A DNA stretch of 64,000 bases from Planctomycetota bacterium (GTDB lineage: Bacteria; Planctomycetota; MHYJ01; JACQXL01), in the NCBI GenBank assembly GCA_016235865.1, contig JACRIK010000035.1:1-64000 (forward strand), given 5' to 3'. The notes under the pieces were generated by a model, which saw nothing but the letters and a program-made list of their open reading frames with translations, was not told the DNA's origin and searched no databases. The translations under genes and the position numbers were made by a program. Shown piece by piece: positions 19,066-26,881 of the stretch (the first letter of the stretch is position 1; each line of letters begins with the position of its first letter).

Positions 19066-20019
19066 ATGTTTAAACCAGACAAGTTTATCACCGAAAAGAT
19101 AGCCGAGCTGCAGAATAAAATCAAGGGCACGGCCGTGATTGGCATCTCGGGCGGAGTGGATTCCACCACAGCGGCCATCATCGTCCATAAGGCCATCGGC
19201 AAGCAACTCCTGTGCGTACTGGTTGATACCGGCTATATGCGCAAGAACGAGGTCAAGTTCAATGAGCAGATGCTCAAAGACCTGGGACTGAATGTCATGG
19301 TGGCCGACGCCTCGGACCGGTTCTACGCCGGCCTCAAGGACGTGGCTGACCCGGAGCAGAAGCGCAAGGTCATCGGCGAACTCTTTATCCGGGTATTCGA
19401 GGAAATCGCCCTGAAACAAGGCGCCAAATACTTTATCCAGGGCACGATTGCCCCGGACTGGATAGAATCCGGCGGCGGATTGAGGGACAATATCAAATCG
19501 CACCACAATGTCGGCGGACTGCCAGCCAAGATTGCCTTTGAGATAGTCGAACCCCTGCGCGATTTATACAAGGACGAGGTGCGTCTGGTCGGTCAGGCAC
19601 TGGAACTGCCCACCGCGGTCTATGAACGCCAGCCCTTCCCGGGCCCGGGACTGGCCGTTCGGATTATCGGACCGACTGATGCCGCCAAGGCCGCGATTGT
19701 CCGCGAGGCCTGCGCCATCGTGGAAGAGGAACTTGAGGCCGCGGCTAAGACCAAACTCATGGTCATTCCCTGGCAGTATTTCGCGGTGCTGTTGCCGGTC
19801 AAGGCAGTCGGCGTGCACGGCGATGTCCGGGCCTATGGCTATGTGGTAGTGGTCCGGGCGGTCGAGAGCATGGACGGCATGAGCGCCACATACTCCAAGA
19901 TACCGCATCCGGTCCTGGAGAAAATCTCGGTGCGCATTACTAATACCTTAAAAGACAGCGTCAGCCGGGTGGTCTTTGATATCACCCATAAACCACCGGG
20001 GACTATTGAATACGAGTAG
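19066..20019 (+). CDS. guaAb: GMP synthase, ATP-pyrophosphatase subunit (split type)
   Basis: Adenylates XMP for conversion to GMP using ammonia from the partner amidotransferase. The 317 residues have the PP-loop VIGISGGVDSTTAAI (about 24-38), the DWIESGGGLRDNIKSHHNVGG block and the dimerisation domain with ERQPFPGPGLAVRIIG and a C-terminal PPGTIEYE. There is no amidotransferase domain in this chain; that function is the next gene. This is the archaeal arrangement; most bacteria use one fused GuaA. The start at MFKPDKF is chosen because the upstream in-frame extension is repeat-derived. Confidence 0.92.
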   Translation: MFKPDKFITEKIAELQNKIKGTAVIGISGGVDSTTAAIIVHKAIGKQLLCVLVDTGYMRKNEVKFNEQMLKDLGLNVMVADASDRFYAGLKDVADPEQKRKVIGELFIRVFEEIALKQGAKYFIQGTIAPDWIESGGGLRDNIKSHHNVGGLPAKIAFEIVEPLRDLYKDEVRLVGQALELPTAVYERQPFPGPGLAVRIIGPTDAAKAAIVREACAIVEEELEAAAKTKLMVIPWQYFAVLLPVKAVGVHGDVRAYGYVVVVRAVESMDGMSATYSKIPHPVLEKISVRITNTLKDSVSRVVFDITHKPPGTIEYE

Positions 20020-20026
20020 AAAAGAG

Positions 20027-20152
20027 GTTACACGTTCGCTTCGCTCAATGCAAGCAAACGGTTACAAGACGTTACAAAAACGTTACAAGAGGTTACTTAA
20101 GACTGTGCAACTTCCTGTAACATCATGTAACCCTACTGTAACTTCATGTAAC
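20027..20152. repeat. Mirror-symmetric array of GTTAC boxes
   Basis: GTTAC occurs at 20061, 20071, 20082 and 20092 (a further copy is at 20027), and its complement GTAAC at 20117, 20127, 20138 and 20148. The steps are 10-11-10 bp on both sides of a 25-bp step. Sequence between boxes is not conserved. The array fills the gap between the two GMP synthase genes. Confidence 0.8.
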
Positions 20153-20162
20153 ATTATATATC

Positions 20163-20732
20163 ATGCCTAAGATTTATGTAGTTGACAACGGCGGGCAATG
20201 GACCCATCGCATCTGGCGGGTCTTGCGCGAACTGGACTGCGACACCAAAATCATCCTCAATACCACCCTGCTGAAGGATATTGATGCCGATGGATTAGTC
20301 CTGAGCGGCGGCGCGGCCCGAATTGCCTGGGAATCGCTCAAATTAGGCGAATGCACTACTTACTTCAAGGAATTCAAGGGCCCTATCTTAGGCGTCTGCG
20401 TCGGACACCAGTTAATGGCTTCATATTATGGCGGCAATGCCGGCGCTTCTGAAATGCCTGAATTCGGACTCTCCAAGATACGCATCTTAGAACCAGATGA
20501 CCTGTTCAAAGGACTGCCTAAGGAATTCAATGTCTGGCAGTCGCACAACGACGAGGTCAAGTCAGCGCCGGGATTCACGGTCCTGGCTGAATCGGACAAC
20601 TGCAAAATCCAGGCCATCAAGCACCACACCAAACCGCACTACGGCGTCCAATTCCATCCCGAAGTGAACAACACGGAAAATGGCGAAGCTATATACCAAA
20701 ACTTCGTTAATATCGTGGCCGGGATGCGATAA
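20163..20732 (+). CDS. guaAa: GMP synthase, glutamine amidotransferase subunit (split type)
   Basis: Class I glutamine amidotransferase of 189 residues that supplies ammonia to the ATP-pyrophosphatase subunit. The nucleophile elbow is GVCVGHQLMASYYGG (Cys about residue 79), with the His-Glu pair in GVQFHPEVNNTENG (about 163-176). The opening IYVVDNGGQWTHRIWR is typical of archaeal GuaAa. It follows guaAb after the GTTAC box array. Its last codons (NFVNIVAG) are duplicated, degraded, at 22063-22214 beyond the ATPase gene. Confidence 0.92.
   Translation: MPKIYVVDNGGQWTHRIWRVLRELDCDTKIILNTTLLKDIDADGLVLSGGAARIAWESLKLGECTTYFKEFKGPILGVCVGHQLMASYYGGNAGASEMPEFGLSKIRILEPDDLFKGLPKEFNVWQSHNDEVKSAPGFTVLAESDNCKIQAIKHHTKPHYGVQFHPEVNNTENGEAIYQNFVNIVAGMR
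20700..20724 (+). repeat. Direct repeat at the guaAa 3' end (copy 1)
   Basis: 25 bp from AACTTCGT to GTGGCCGGGA match 22081-22090 plus 22192-22206 with one mismatch, once the 97-99 bp element in copy 2 is removed. Similarity extends upstream to GGCGAAG at equal spacing. May be an attachment-site-like junction for the segment between the copies. Confidence 0.6.
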
Positions 20733-20783
20733 TCTTATAGCAGACGGGTATCCACGAGAATTTACGGAATTCCGCTATTTTAC

Positions 20784-20811
20784 TTGACAAATAATATCAT
20801 ATTTGTATATT
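20784..20811 (+). promoter_or_regulatory. Promoter of the ATPase gene
   Basis: TTGACA (20784-20789), 16-bp spacer, TATATT (20806-20811), in a locally AT-rich stretch 37 bp before the start codon. Confidence 0.7.
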
Positions 20812-20828
20812 TGCATTTGAAATGCAAA
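20810..20828. promoter_or_regulatory. Perfect palindrome overlapping the promoter (possible operator)
   Basis: TTTGCATTT-G-AAATGCAAA, 9-bp perfect arms with one central base. It begins in the -10 box and covers the expected transcription start, where a bound protein would block RNA polymerase. No obvious DNA-binding regulator lies next to it. Confidence 0.5.
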
Positions 20829-20847
20829 GTTACAAGGAGGGTGATTT

Positions 20848-22053
20848 ATGCCCGAATCTTACGTCCGGCGCGAGATGGAAGGCGTCTTAAAGGACGCCCT
20901 GGCGCAATTCCCGGCCCTGATATTAACCGGCCCCAGGCAGTCCGGTAAAACCACCCTGCTTAAACATCTCCTGGCGCACGGCTACCGGTATGTTTCCCTG
21001 GACCATCCGGGCACCAGAGCCATGGCGATGAACGAGCCGGACTTGTTTTTCCAGAACTATCCGCCGCCGGTTATCATTGACGAGATACAATACGCGCCCG
21101 GTATTTTCCCGCACATTAAGATAATGATTGACAATGACCGGCGCAAGCGCGGGCAGTTTGTCCTGACCGGCTCTCAGATTTTCCCGCTGATGGCCAGGGT
21201 CAGCGAATCACTGGCCGGCCGGACCGCGGTTTTCACCTTATTGCCTTTCTCGCTCCGGGAGCAAATCAGGCCTCTTAAACCGCTCGGGCTGGAAGGCCTT
21301 AAAGCCAAAATCCTATCCGGCGGGTTCCCGGACGCGGCGCTGGACAGGAAAGTAAACCTTAACCTGTGGTTCTCCGGGTATCTCCAGACCTATCTGGAAC
21401 GGGATGTCCGGCAACTGCGCCAGGTCGGCGATATGGGTGATTTCCAGAGGTTTCTCCAGTTACTGGCGGTCCAGAACGGCCAGGCGCTTAATCTTTCCAA
21501 CCTCTCGCGCGACCTGGGCCTGGCTGTCAACACCATCAAGGCCTGGATTTCCGTGCTGGAAGCCAGCGGCCAGATTTTCCTGCTCAAACCGTTTTACCTG
21601 AACAAAGGCAAGCGCATCATAAAAAGCCCGAAAATATATTTCCTGGATACCGGGCTTTTATGTTACCTGACCGGGATAACCTCAACAGACCAGATATTCA
21701 AAGGGCCGTTATCCGGCCAGTTATTTGAAACACTGGTGCTGGGGGAAACCATAAAATACTTCCATAACCAAGGCCGAATCCCGCTGATTTACTGGTGGCG
21801 CACCTCTTACGGTGAAGAAGTCGATTTCGTCATAGAAAACCAGGGACGGATAATACCGGTGGAGGTAAAAACCAGCGCCAACATCAATGCCAATATGGCC
21901 AAGGGCTTGTTCTCGTTCTGCAAACTCTTCGGTGATAAAATAAACCGGGCATATTTAGTGAACCTGTCCCGCCAGAGAATAATGGTTGGCCAAAAGGTCG
22001 AGGCGTTGCCCTTCGCCGACTTCTTGAATATAGAGAAAATAATTAAACAATAA
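20848..22053 (+). CDS. AAA_14/DUF4143 ATPase
   Basis: A 401-residue protein of the widespread group with an N-terminal AAA-type ATPase and a C-terminal DUF4143 domain. The Walker A is TGPRQSGKTTLLKHL (about residues 26-40), Walker B VIIDEIQYAP (about 76-85), and the sensor-like FVLTGSQ follows. The C-terminal half has YLQTYLERDVRQL, YFLDTGLLCYLTG and EVDFVI...PVEVKTS, resembling a nuclease-like fold remnant. The cellular role is not established; the genes are usually solitary and patchy, as mobile cargo. AAGGAGG 7 nt before the ATG. It lies between two copies of a guaAa 3' end. Confidence 0.85.
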   Translation: MPESYVRREMEGVLKDALAQFPALILTGPRQSGKTTLLKHLLAHGYRYVSLDHPGTRAMAMNEPDLFFQNYPPPVIIDEIQYAPGIFPHIKIMIDNDRRKRGQFVLTGSQIFPLMARVSESLAGRTAVFTLLPFSLREQIRPLKPLGLEGLKAKILSGGFPDAALDRKVNLNLWFSGYLQTYLERDVRQLRQVGDMGDFQRFLQLLAVQNGQALNLSNLSRDLGLAVNTIKAWISVLEASGQIFLLKPFYLNKGKRIIKSPKIYFLDTGLLCYLTGITSTDQIFKGPLSGQLFETLVLGETIKYFHNQGRIPLIYWWRTSYGEEVDFVIENQGRIIPVEVKTSANINANMAKGLFSFCKLFGDKINRAYLVNLSRQRIMVGQKVEALPFADFLNIEKIIKQ

Positions 22054-22062
22054 CCATCACCC

Positions 22063-22214
22063 GGCGAAGAAATATATAGGAACTTCGTCAACCCCGCACA
22101 TAATATTTGTATAAATGTTATAAGATTGAACAATACAATTTATTAGATACCACTATTGACAGATAAATAATAAAGGTTATGTGCGGGGTCAATATCGTGG
22201 CCGGGAAGAAATAG
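22063..22214 (+). pseudogene. Duplicated guaAa 3' end, interrupted by a small element
   Basis: Reading across 22063-22090 and then 22192-22214 gives GEEIYRNFVN IVAGKK and a stop, matching the guaAa C-terminus GEAIYQNFVN IVAGMR. The reading is broken by the 99-bp element at 22091-22189. It has no start and is a fragment only. Confidence 0.7.
22091..22189. mobile_element. 99-bp element with 13-bp terminal inverted repeats (copy 1)
   Basis: Begins ACCCCGCACATAA and ends TTATGTGCGGGGT, perfect inverted repeats, flanked on both sides by CA, fitting a 2-bp target duplication. The guaAa 3' end serves as an approximate empty site. The AT-rich interior has no gene and differs from that of copy 2 (53772-53868). 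It looks like a non-autonomous MITE or REPIN-like element; no transposase is in the window. Confidence 0.7.
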
Positions 22215-22358
22215 CGAACAACACAAGTAAGGTAACACCAATCCAAATCCTTGCTCAACCCCAACGGAAATGGTAGAATTGTAAACAGGTATTGCGTCCA
22301 TAGATTACTAAGGATTACAAAATAGTACTTAATAAGTACACCTAAAAATAAACTGTTT

Positions 22359-23753
22359 ATGCTAATCAATATAACTGTTACAGGTAAGGATGCTAAAGCT
22401 TTGAGCTATATTTTGAGGAAAAATCCTGCTAATCTGTTATCGGAAAATTTCAGTGGCGGAAAGGTTGTCGTTTTCTTCCCTGAATATTCAGAAAACAGAG
22501 CCACTGCATCTTTGCTTACTCTAATTGATACCGTAGGAATGGTGCGTTCAGAATGGCAAAAGGTCGCGGCGAGTTACGTTGATTACCGGCCTTACGCTGC
22601 ATCAAGCTTATCTTCTGTTGCTTTAAAAGATGTGTATTCCAGTGCTTTCTCCGGCAAGTCTGATTTGCCGGAAATTGCTACTGTTATTCAACGTGAATTG
22701 CCTGTTGAAGTGGAGTTATCCAGTGTTTGGATTAGAGGCGGCATTAAGAATATTTATGATTTCTTTGAACCGCTCGGCTACAAAATTGAATATAAGGAAT
22801 TGCCTTTTGAATCTGCTTGGCTCAAGAACGAATCATCTACCGCTTACAATATTACTCTTTTTGGAAATAAAACTATATCAAATTTATTAAAGCACATATA
22901 TGTTATGCTTCCTGTCATTGACAACAGGAAACATTATTTCGTAGAAGAAAAAGAAATAGAAAAACTGCTAAGGCATGGTGAGGGATGGCTGGAAAAGCAT
23001 CCGGCTAAAGAACGAATTGTTTCTCGCTACCTGCTTCGTTATCGCAATCTGGTTGAAGAAGCATTAGAGCAACTTATTGACGACCAGCCTGATGAAATTC
23101 AAGATGAGGGAGCTGAAGAGTCCGATAAGGAAGAGCCTATAAGACTTCAGGAGGAAAGGTTGCAGAGTACCATAGCCATATTAAAAACATTAAATCCGCC
23201 TCCGCTGAGAATCGGCGATTTAGGTTGTGGTTCTGGGGCTCTTATTAAACTACTGGTTTTAGAGCGTTCTTTTGAAGATATAATTGGAATGGATGTATCT
23301 TCTCGGGCCTTGCAAATCGCTGAGAAAAAACTAAGGATAACAAAAAGACAGGTATGGCAAAAACCTAAGGTCTCCTTGTTACATGGCTCGTTAGTATATA
23401 TGGATGCTCGGCTTAAAGAATTGGATACTATCTTGTTGCTGGAAGTAATTGAACATCTAGAGCCGGCAAAAATACCTATTTTGGAGCATAATGTTTTTGA
23501 ATACTTAAGCCCAAGATATATTTTTGTATCAACCCCTAATTTTGAATATAATCAATTATTCCCGAGTTTCCAGGAACGAAAATATAGGCACGCAGACCAT
23601 CGCTTTGAGTGGACCAGGAAAGAATTTAAGCAGTGGGCTGAAAGATTAGGCGAAAAATATTCCTATGCAATTGATTATTATAATATTGGTACGCCTGATG
23701 AAAAACTGGGAGCGCCGACTCAAATGGCAGTTTTCCGCAAGAAAAGTATTTAA
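22359..23753 (+). CDS. hen1: RNA 2'-O-methyltransferase Hen1 (bacterial RNA repair)
   Basis: Methylates the 2'-OH at the 3' end of a broken RNA before sealing, so that the repaired site resists recleavage. The N-terminal half (about residues 1-240) is the Pnkp-interacting domain typical of bacterial Hen1. The C-terminal methyltransferase has GDLGCGSGALIKLL (about 285), LLEVIEHLEP (about 360, with the metal-binding Glu/His of this family) and HADHRFEWTRKEF (about 410). The stop is directly followed by the pnkp start codon. AT-richer than the flanking housekeeping genes, suggesting acquisition. No clear Shine-Dalgarno is seen. Confidence 0.9.
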   Translation: MLINITVTGKDAKALSYILRKNPANLLSENFSGGKVVVFFPEYSENRATASLLTLIDTVGMVRSEWQKVAASYVDYRPYAASSLSSVALKDVYSSAFSGKSDLPEIATVIQRELPVEVELSSVWIRGGIKNIYDFFEPLGYKIEYKELPFESAWLKNESSTAYNITLFGNKTISNLLKHIYVMLPVIDNRKHYFVEEKEIEKLLRHGEGWLEKHPAKERIVSRYLLRYRNLVEEALEQLIDDQPDEIQDEGAEESDKEEPIRLQEERLQSTIAILKTLNPPPLRIGDLGCGSGALIKLLVLERSFEDIIGMDVSSRALQIAEKKLRITKRQVWQKPKVSLLHGSLVYMDARLKELDTILLLEVIEHLEPAKIPILEHNVFEYLSPRYIFVSTPNFEYNQLFPSFQERKYRHADHRFEWTRKEFKQWAERLGEKYSYAIDYYNIGTPDEKLGAPTQMAVFRKKSI

Positions 23754-26324
23754 ATGTTAGATAATAAAATCTCAATTAGAATACCGGAGTTATCTTTAGT
23801 TGTCCTTGTTGGCAGTAGTGGTTCCGGCAAGTCATACTTCTGCCAGAAGCATTTCAAACCGACTCAAATAGTTTCATCTGACTTTTGCCGCGGTATTATT
23901 AGTGATGACATTAATAACCAAGGGGTTACGCCGGAAGCCTTTGAATTACTAAACTTCATTATCAGCAAACGGGCTGATTTGAGAAAGTTAACTGTTGTTG
24001 ATGCCACAAGTTTAAGACATGAAGACCGGGAAAACCTGATAAATTTAGCCCGTAGGCATCATATTTTGCCAGTTGCTATTGTCTTTGACGTTAACGAGAA
24101 AACCTGCTGGGCTAGGACTCAGCAACGGCCGGACCGAGACTTTGGCCGACATGTTGTCAGGACTCACAATTTGCTTCTTAAGAAAACAATAAGGAATATA
24201 AAGCGCGAAGGATTTACCGGCGGACTTTATATTCTTAATGAAGATGAAATTGATAATGCTGAAATTGTTTTCTCCCCGCTTTTCAACAACAAGAGAAATG
24301 AATCAGGGCCATTTGATATTATCGGGGATGTGCATGGTTGTTATGATGAATTAATCGAATTGGTAGAGAAGCTTGGCTATCGTCAGGAAAATGGGCTATA
24401 TAAACATCCTGATAACAGAAAACTGATTTTTGTTGGTGACCTCACCGACCGTGGCCCAAAGATAATCGAGACGGTTAATTTTGTAATAAATCATTCTATC
24501 AATAATCTTGCTTATGTAGTGCGTGGTAATCACGACAAGAAATTCACTAATTATTTACGAGGACAAAATGTTAGGATTGACCATGGATTAGAACAGACCA
24601 TCGCACAGTTGGAATCACTGCCGGAAGCAGAACGCATCAAATTCAAAGAGCAGTATCAGAAATATGAGAGAAACGTAATTTCACATTATATCTTTGACCA
24701 AGGTAATTTAGCTGTTGCTCATGCTGGAATAACCGAATACTTTCAAGGTCGCGGTTCAGCGCAAATCACAGATTTTTGTCTTTATGGGCAAACCACAGGT
24801 GAAATTGACGGCTATGGATTGCCGGTTCGCCTTGATTGGAGTGAAAATTATCGCGGTAAAGCCCTTGTTGTTTATGGCCATATCCCAGTTGAGGAAGCAG
24901 AATTTGCTAACAATACTATCGATATTGACCAAGGGTGTGTATTCGGTGGCAGACTTACCGCCTTACGCTATCCAGAACGCGAGTTGATTTATGTGGAGGC
25001 TAAGGCTCAATACTATACGCCCACTAAAACATTTAGCAAAGAGGCCGATGAAAAAGAGAAATCTAATCTTACTAAGCAACAGCGCTATGACCATTATTTA
25101 GATATTACTGAGTTTATTGGAAAGAAATTTATTTCCGTACATGGCAAAGGTATGATTACGGTATTCCCGGAACAAATTGAAGCCGCGATTGAAGTCGTTT
25201 CCAGATTCTGCGTGGATCATCGTTGGTTAACTTATATCCCACCGACTATGTCGCCATGTGAAACCTCTCAATTGTCTAACTATTTGGAGTATCCAACTGA
25301 GGCTTTTAGTTATTACAAGAAGAGGGGTATTCCGAATGTTATCTGCGAAGAAAAACATATGGGATCGCGTGCGATTTTGATATTATGCAAAGATGAAAAA
25401 GCATGCCTCAATCGTTTTGGCTTAGAAGCTATCGGTCAATGCTATACTAGAACCGGCCGCCAGTTTTTCAAAGATAACGAACTTCAACAAAAGTTCTTGC
25501 GTCGATTAGTAGAGAGTTTGACTGCTAATAATTGGTGGGAGAAATTTGATACGGATTGGGTTATTATTGACGCTGAAGTTATTCCCTGGAACTTAAAAGC
25601 AGGGGAACTTTTGATTAATCAATATGAATTGGTGGCAACCACTGCTAAAAACACGCTTCAAAAAATGTATGAAAACGTATTAAAGGCATCTCAAAGAGGC
25701 GTAGCAATAACCGAATTAAAAGATTCGTTAAGCCAACAACTAAAAGACATAAACGCCTATCAAAAAGCTTATCAGAATTATTGTTGGCAGGTCTCTTCGT
25801 TGGATGATATAAAAATAGCGCCGTTTCATTTACTTGCCACAGAAAACAGGATATACACTGATAAAAATCATACCTGGCACATGGAGACGTTAGGCGAATT
25901 AGCCAGTTTTGACAAGATTTGGAAGAAGACCCCATTCCTGCAAGTAGAAACAATAAATGAATTGTCTTGCCAGCAAGGGATTGATTGGTGGCTCGAAATT
26001 ACTAATAAAGGTGCGGAAGGCATGGTTATCAAACCATCTGATTTTATTGTTTACTCTAAAGGTAGGTTAGTACAGCCTGCTCTGAAATGTCGTGGAAAAG
26101 AATACTTAAGAATAATATATGGCCCAAGTTATGATGCACAAGTTAATTTGGAAAGGTTAAGAAATAGAGGGCTTAGAACCAAGCGCTCCTTAGCAGAAAA
26201 AGAATTCGTGCTTGGTATTGAAGGGTTGACACGATTTGTTAGAAATGAACCATTGCGGAGAGTCCATGAATGCGCATTAGGTGTTTTGGCCATGGAAAGT
26301 GAAACCACCGACCCAAGACTGTAA
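23754..26324 (+). CDS. pnkp: Polynucleotide kinase-phosphatase-ligase (Pnkp, RNA repair)
   Basis: Three-domain RNA end-healing and sealing enzyme of 856 residues. The 5' kinase domain has VGSSGSGKSYF (about residues 18-28). The metallophosphatase domain has GDVHGCYDE (about 188), VGDLTDRGP (about 223) and VRGNHDKK (about 258). The C-terminal ligase/adenylyltransferase domain has EEKHMGSRA (about 530), giving the lysine that accepts AMP. Together with Hen1 it repairs RNAs cut by ribotoxins. It is directly adjacent to hen1 and of normal length. AT-rich composition supports transfer as a cassette. Confidence 0.93.
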   Translation: MLDNKISIRIPELSLVVLVGSSGSGKSYFCQKHFKPTQIVSSDFCRGIISDDINNQGVTPEAFELLNFIISKRADLRKLTVVDATSLRHEDRENLINLARRHHILPVAIVFDVNEKTCWARTQQRPDRDFGRHVVRTHNLLLKKTIRNIKREGFTGGLYILNEDEIDNAEIVFSPLFNNKRNESGPFDIIGDVHGCYDELIELVEKLGYRQENGLYKHPDNRKLIFVGDLTDRGPKIIETVNFVINHSINNLAYVVRGNHDKKFTNYLRGQNVRIDHGLEQTIAQLESLPEAERIKFKEQYQKYERNVISHYIFDQGNLAVAHAGITEYFQGRGSAQITDFCLYGQTTGEIDGYGLPVRLDWSENYRGKALVVYGHIPVEEAEFANNTIDIDQGCVFGGRLTALRYPERELIYVEAKAQYYTPTKTFSKEADEKEKSNLTKQQRYDHYLDITEFIGKKFISVHGKGMITVFPEQIEAAIEVVSRFCVDHRWLTYIPPTMSPCETSQLSNYLEYPTEAFSYYKKRGIPNVICEEKHMGSRAILILCKDEKACLNRFGLEAIGQCYTRTGRQFFKDNELQQKFLRRLVESLTANNWWEKFDTDWVIIDAEVIPWNLKAGELLINQYELVATTAKNTLQKMYENVLKASQRGVAITELKDSLSQQLKDINAYQKAYQNYCWQVSSLDDIKIAPFHLLATENRIYTDKNHTWHMETLGELASFDKIWKKTPFLQVETINELSCQQGIDWWLEITNKGAEGMVIKPSDFIVYSKGRLVQPALKCRGKEYLRIIYGPSYDAQVNLERLRNRGLRTKRSLAEKEFVLGIEGLTRFVRNEPLRRVHECALGVLAMESETTDPRL

Positions 26325-26376
26325 TGACCAACGGAGTACGGTTCTATCAATTCCAAAAACCATTTCAAGGCATACC

Positions 26377-26816
26377 TCCCTATACCCTATAGGTATATAC
26401 CCTACACCTACTAGGGGAATACCCTACTCCCACTAGAGGCATACCCTACTCCCACTATAGGCATACCCTAGACCTACTACCATACTACCCTATACCCCAT
26501 ACTATACCACCCCACACCCTATAGGTTTATATCCTATACCTACTAGGGGACTACCCTAGACCTACTGGGGTATTACCCTATACCTACTGGAGGACTACCC
26601 TAGACCTACTGGGGTATTACCCTATACCTACTAGAGGACTACCCTGGACCTACTGGAGTACTACCCTATACCTACTAGAGGGATACCATAGACCTACTAT
26701 AGTATTACCCTATACCCACTATAGGACTACCCTAGACCTACTAGAGGCATACCCTAGACCTACTACCATATTACCCTACACCGTATAGATATGTATCCTA
26801 TACCCTATAGGGGGCA
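26377..26816. repeat. 22-bp tandem array 1 (20 units)
   Basis: Twenty consecutive diverged units, each exactly 22 bp with no gain or loss over 440 bp. Most contain ACCCTATACC or ACCCTAGACC followed by TACTAGAGG or TACTGGGG. Several units carry a short dyad: TACT-AT-AGTA (unit 15), TACT-GG-AGTA (unit 13), CCTATAGG (units 1, 7 and 20). Stops occur in most frames, so it is not a protein repeat. It begins 53 bp after pnkp. Confidence 0.9.
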
Positions 26817-26881
26817 TAGAGTTATTTGCCCCAAATATCCGTATTTTTCTTAAAGACCCCCTTCATATCGTAAAAGCTACG

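Noticed and set aside
22118-22369. Minus-strand 83-residue hydrophobic frame
   Set aside because: It runs through the 99-bp element and the hen1 upstream region; its apparent hydrophobicity reflects AT-rich DNA.
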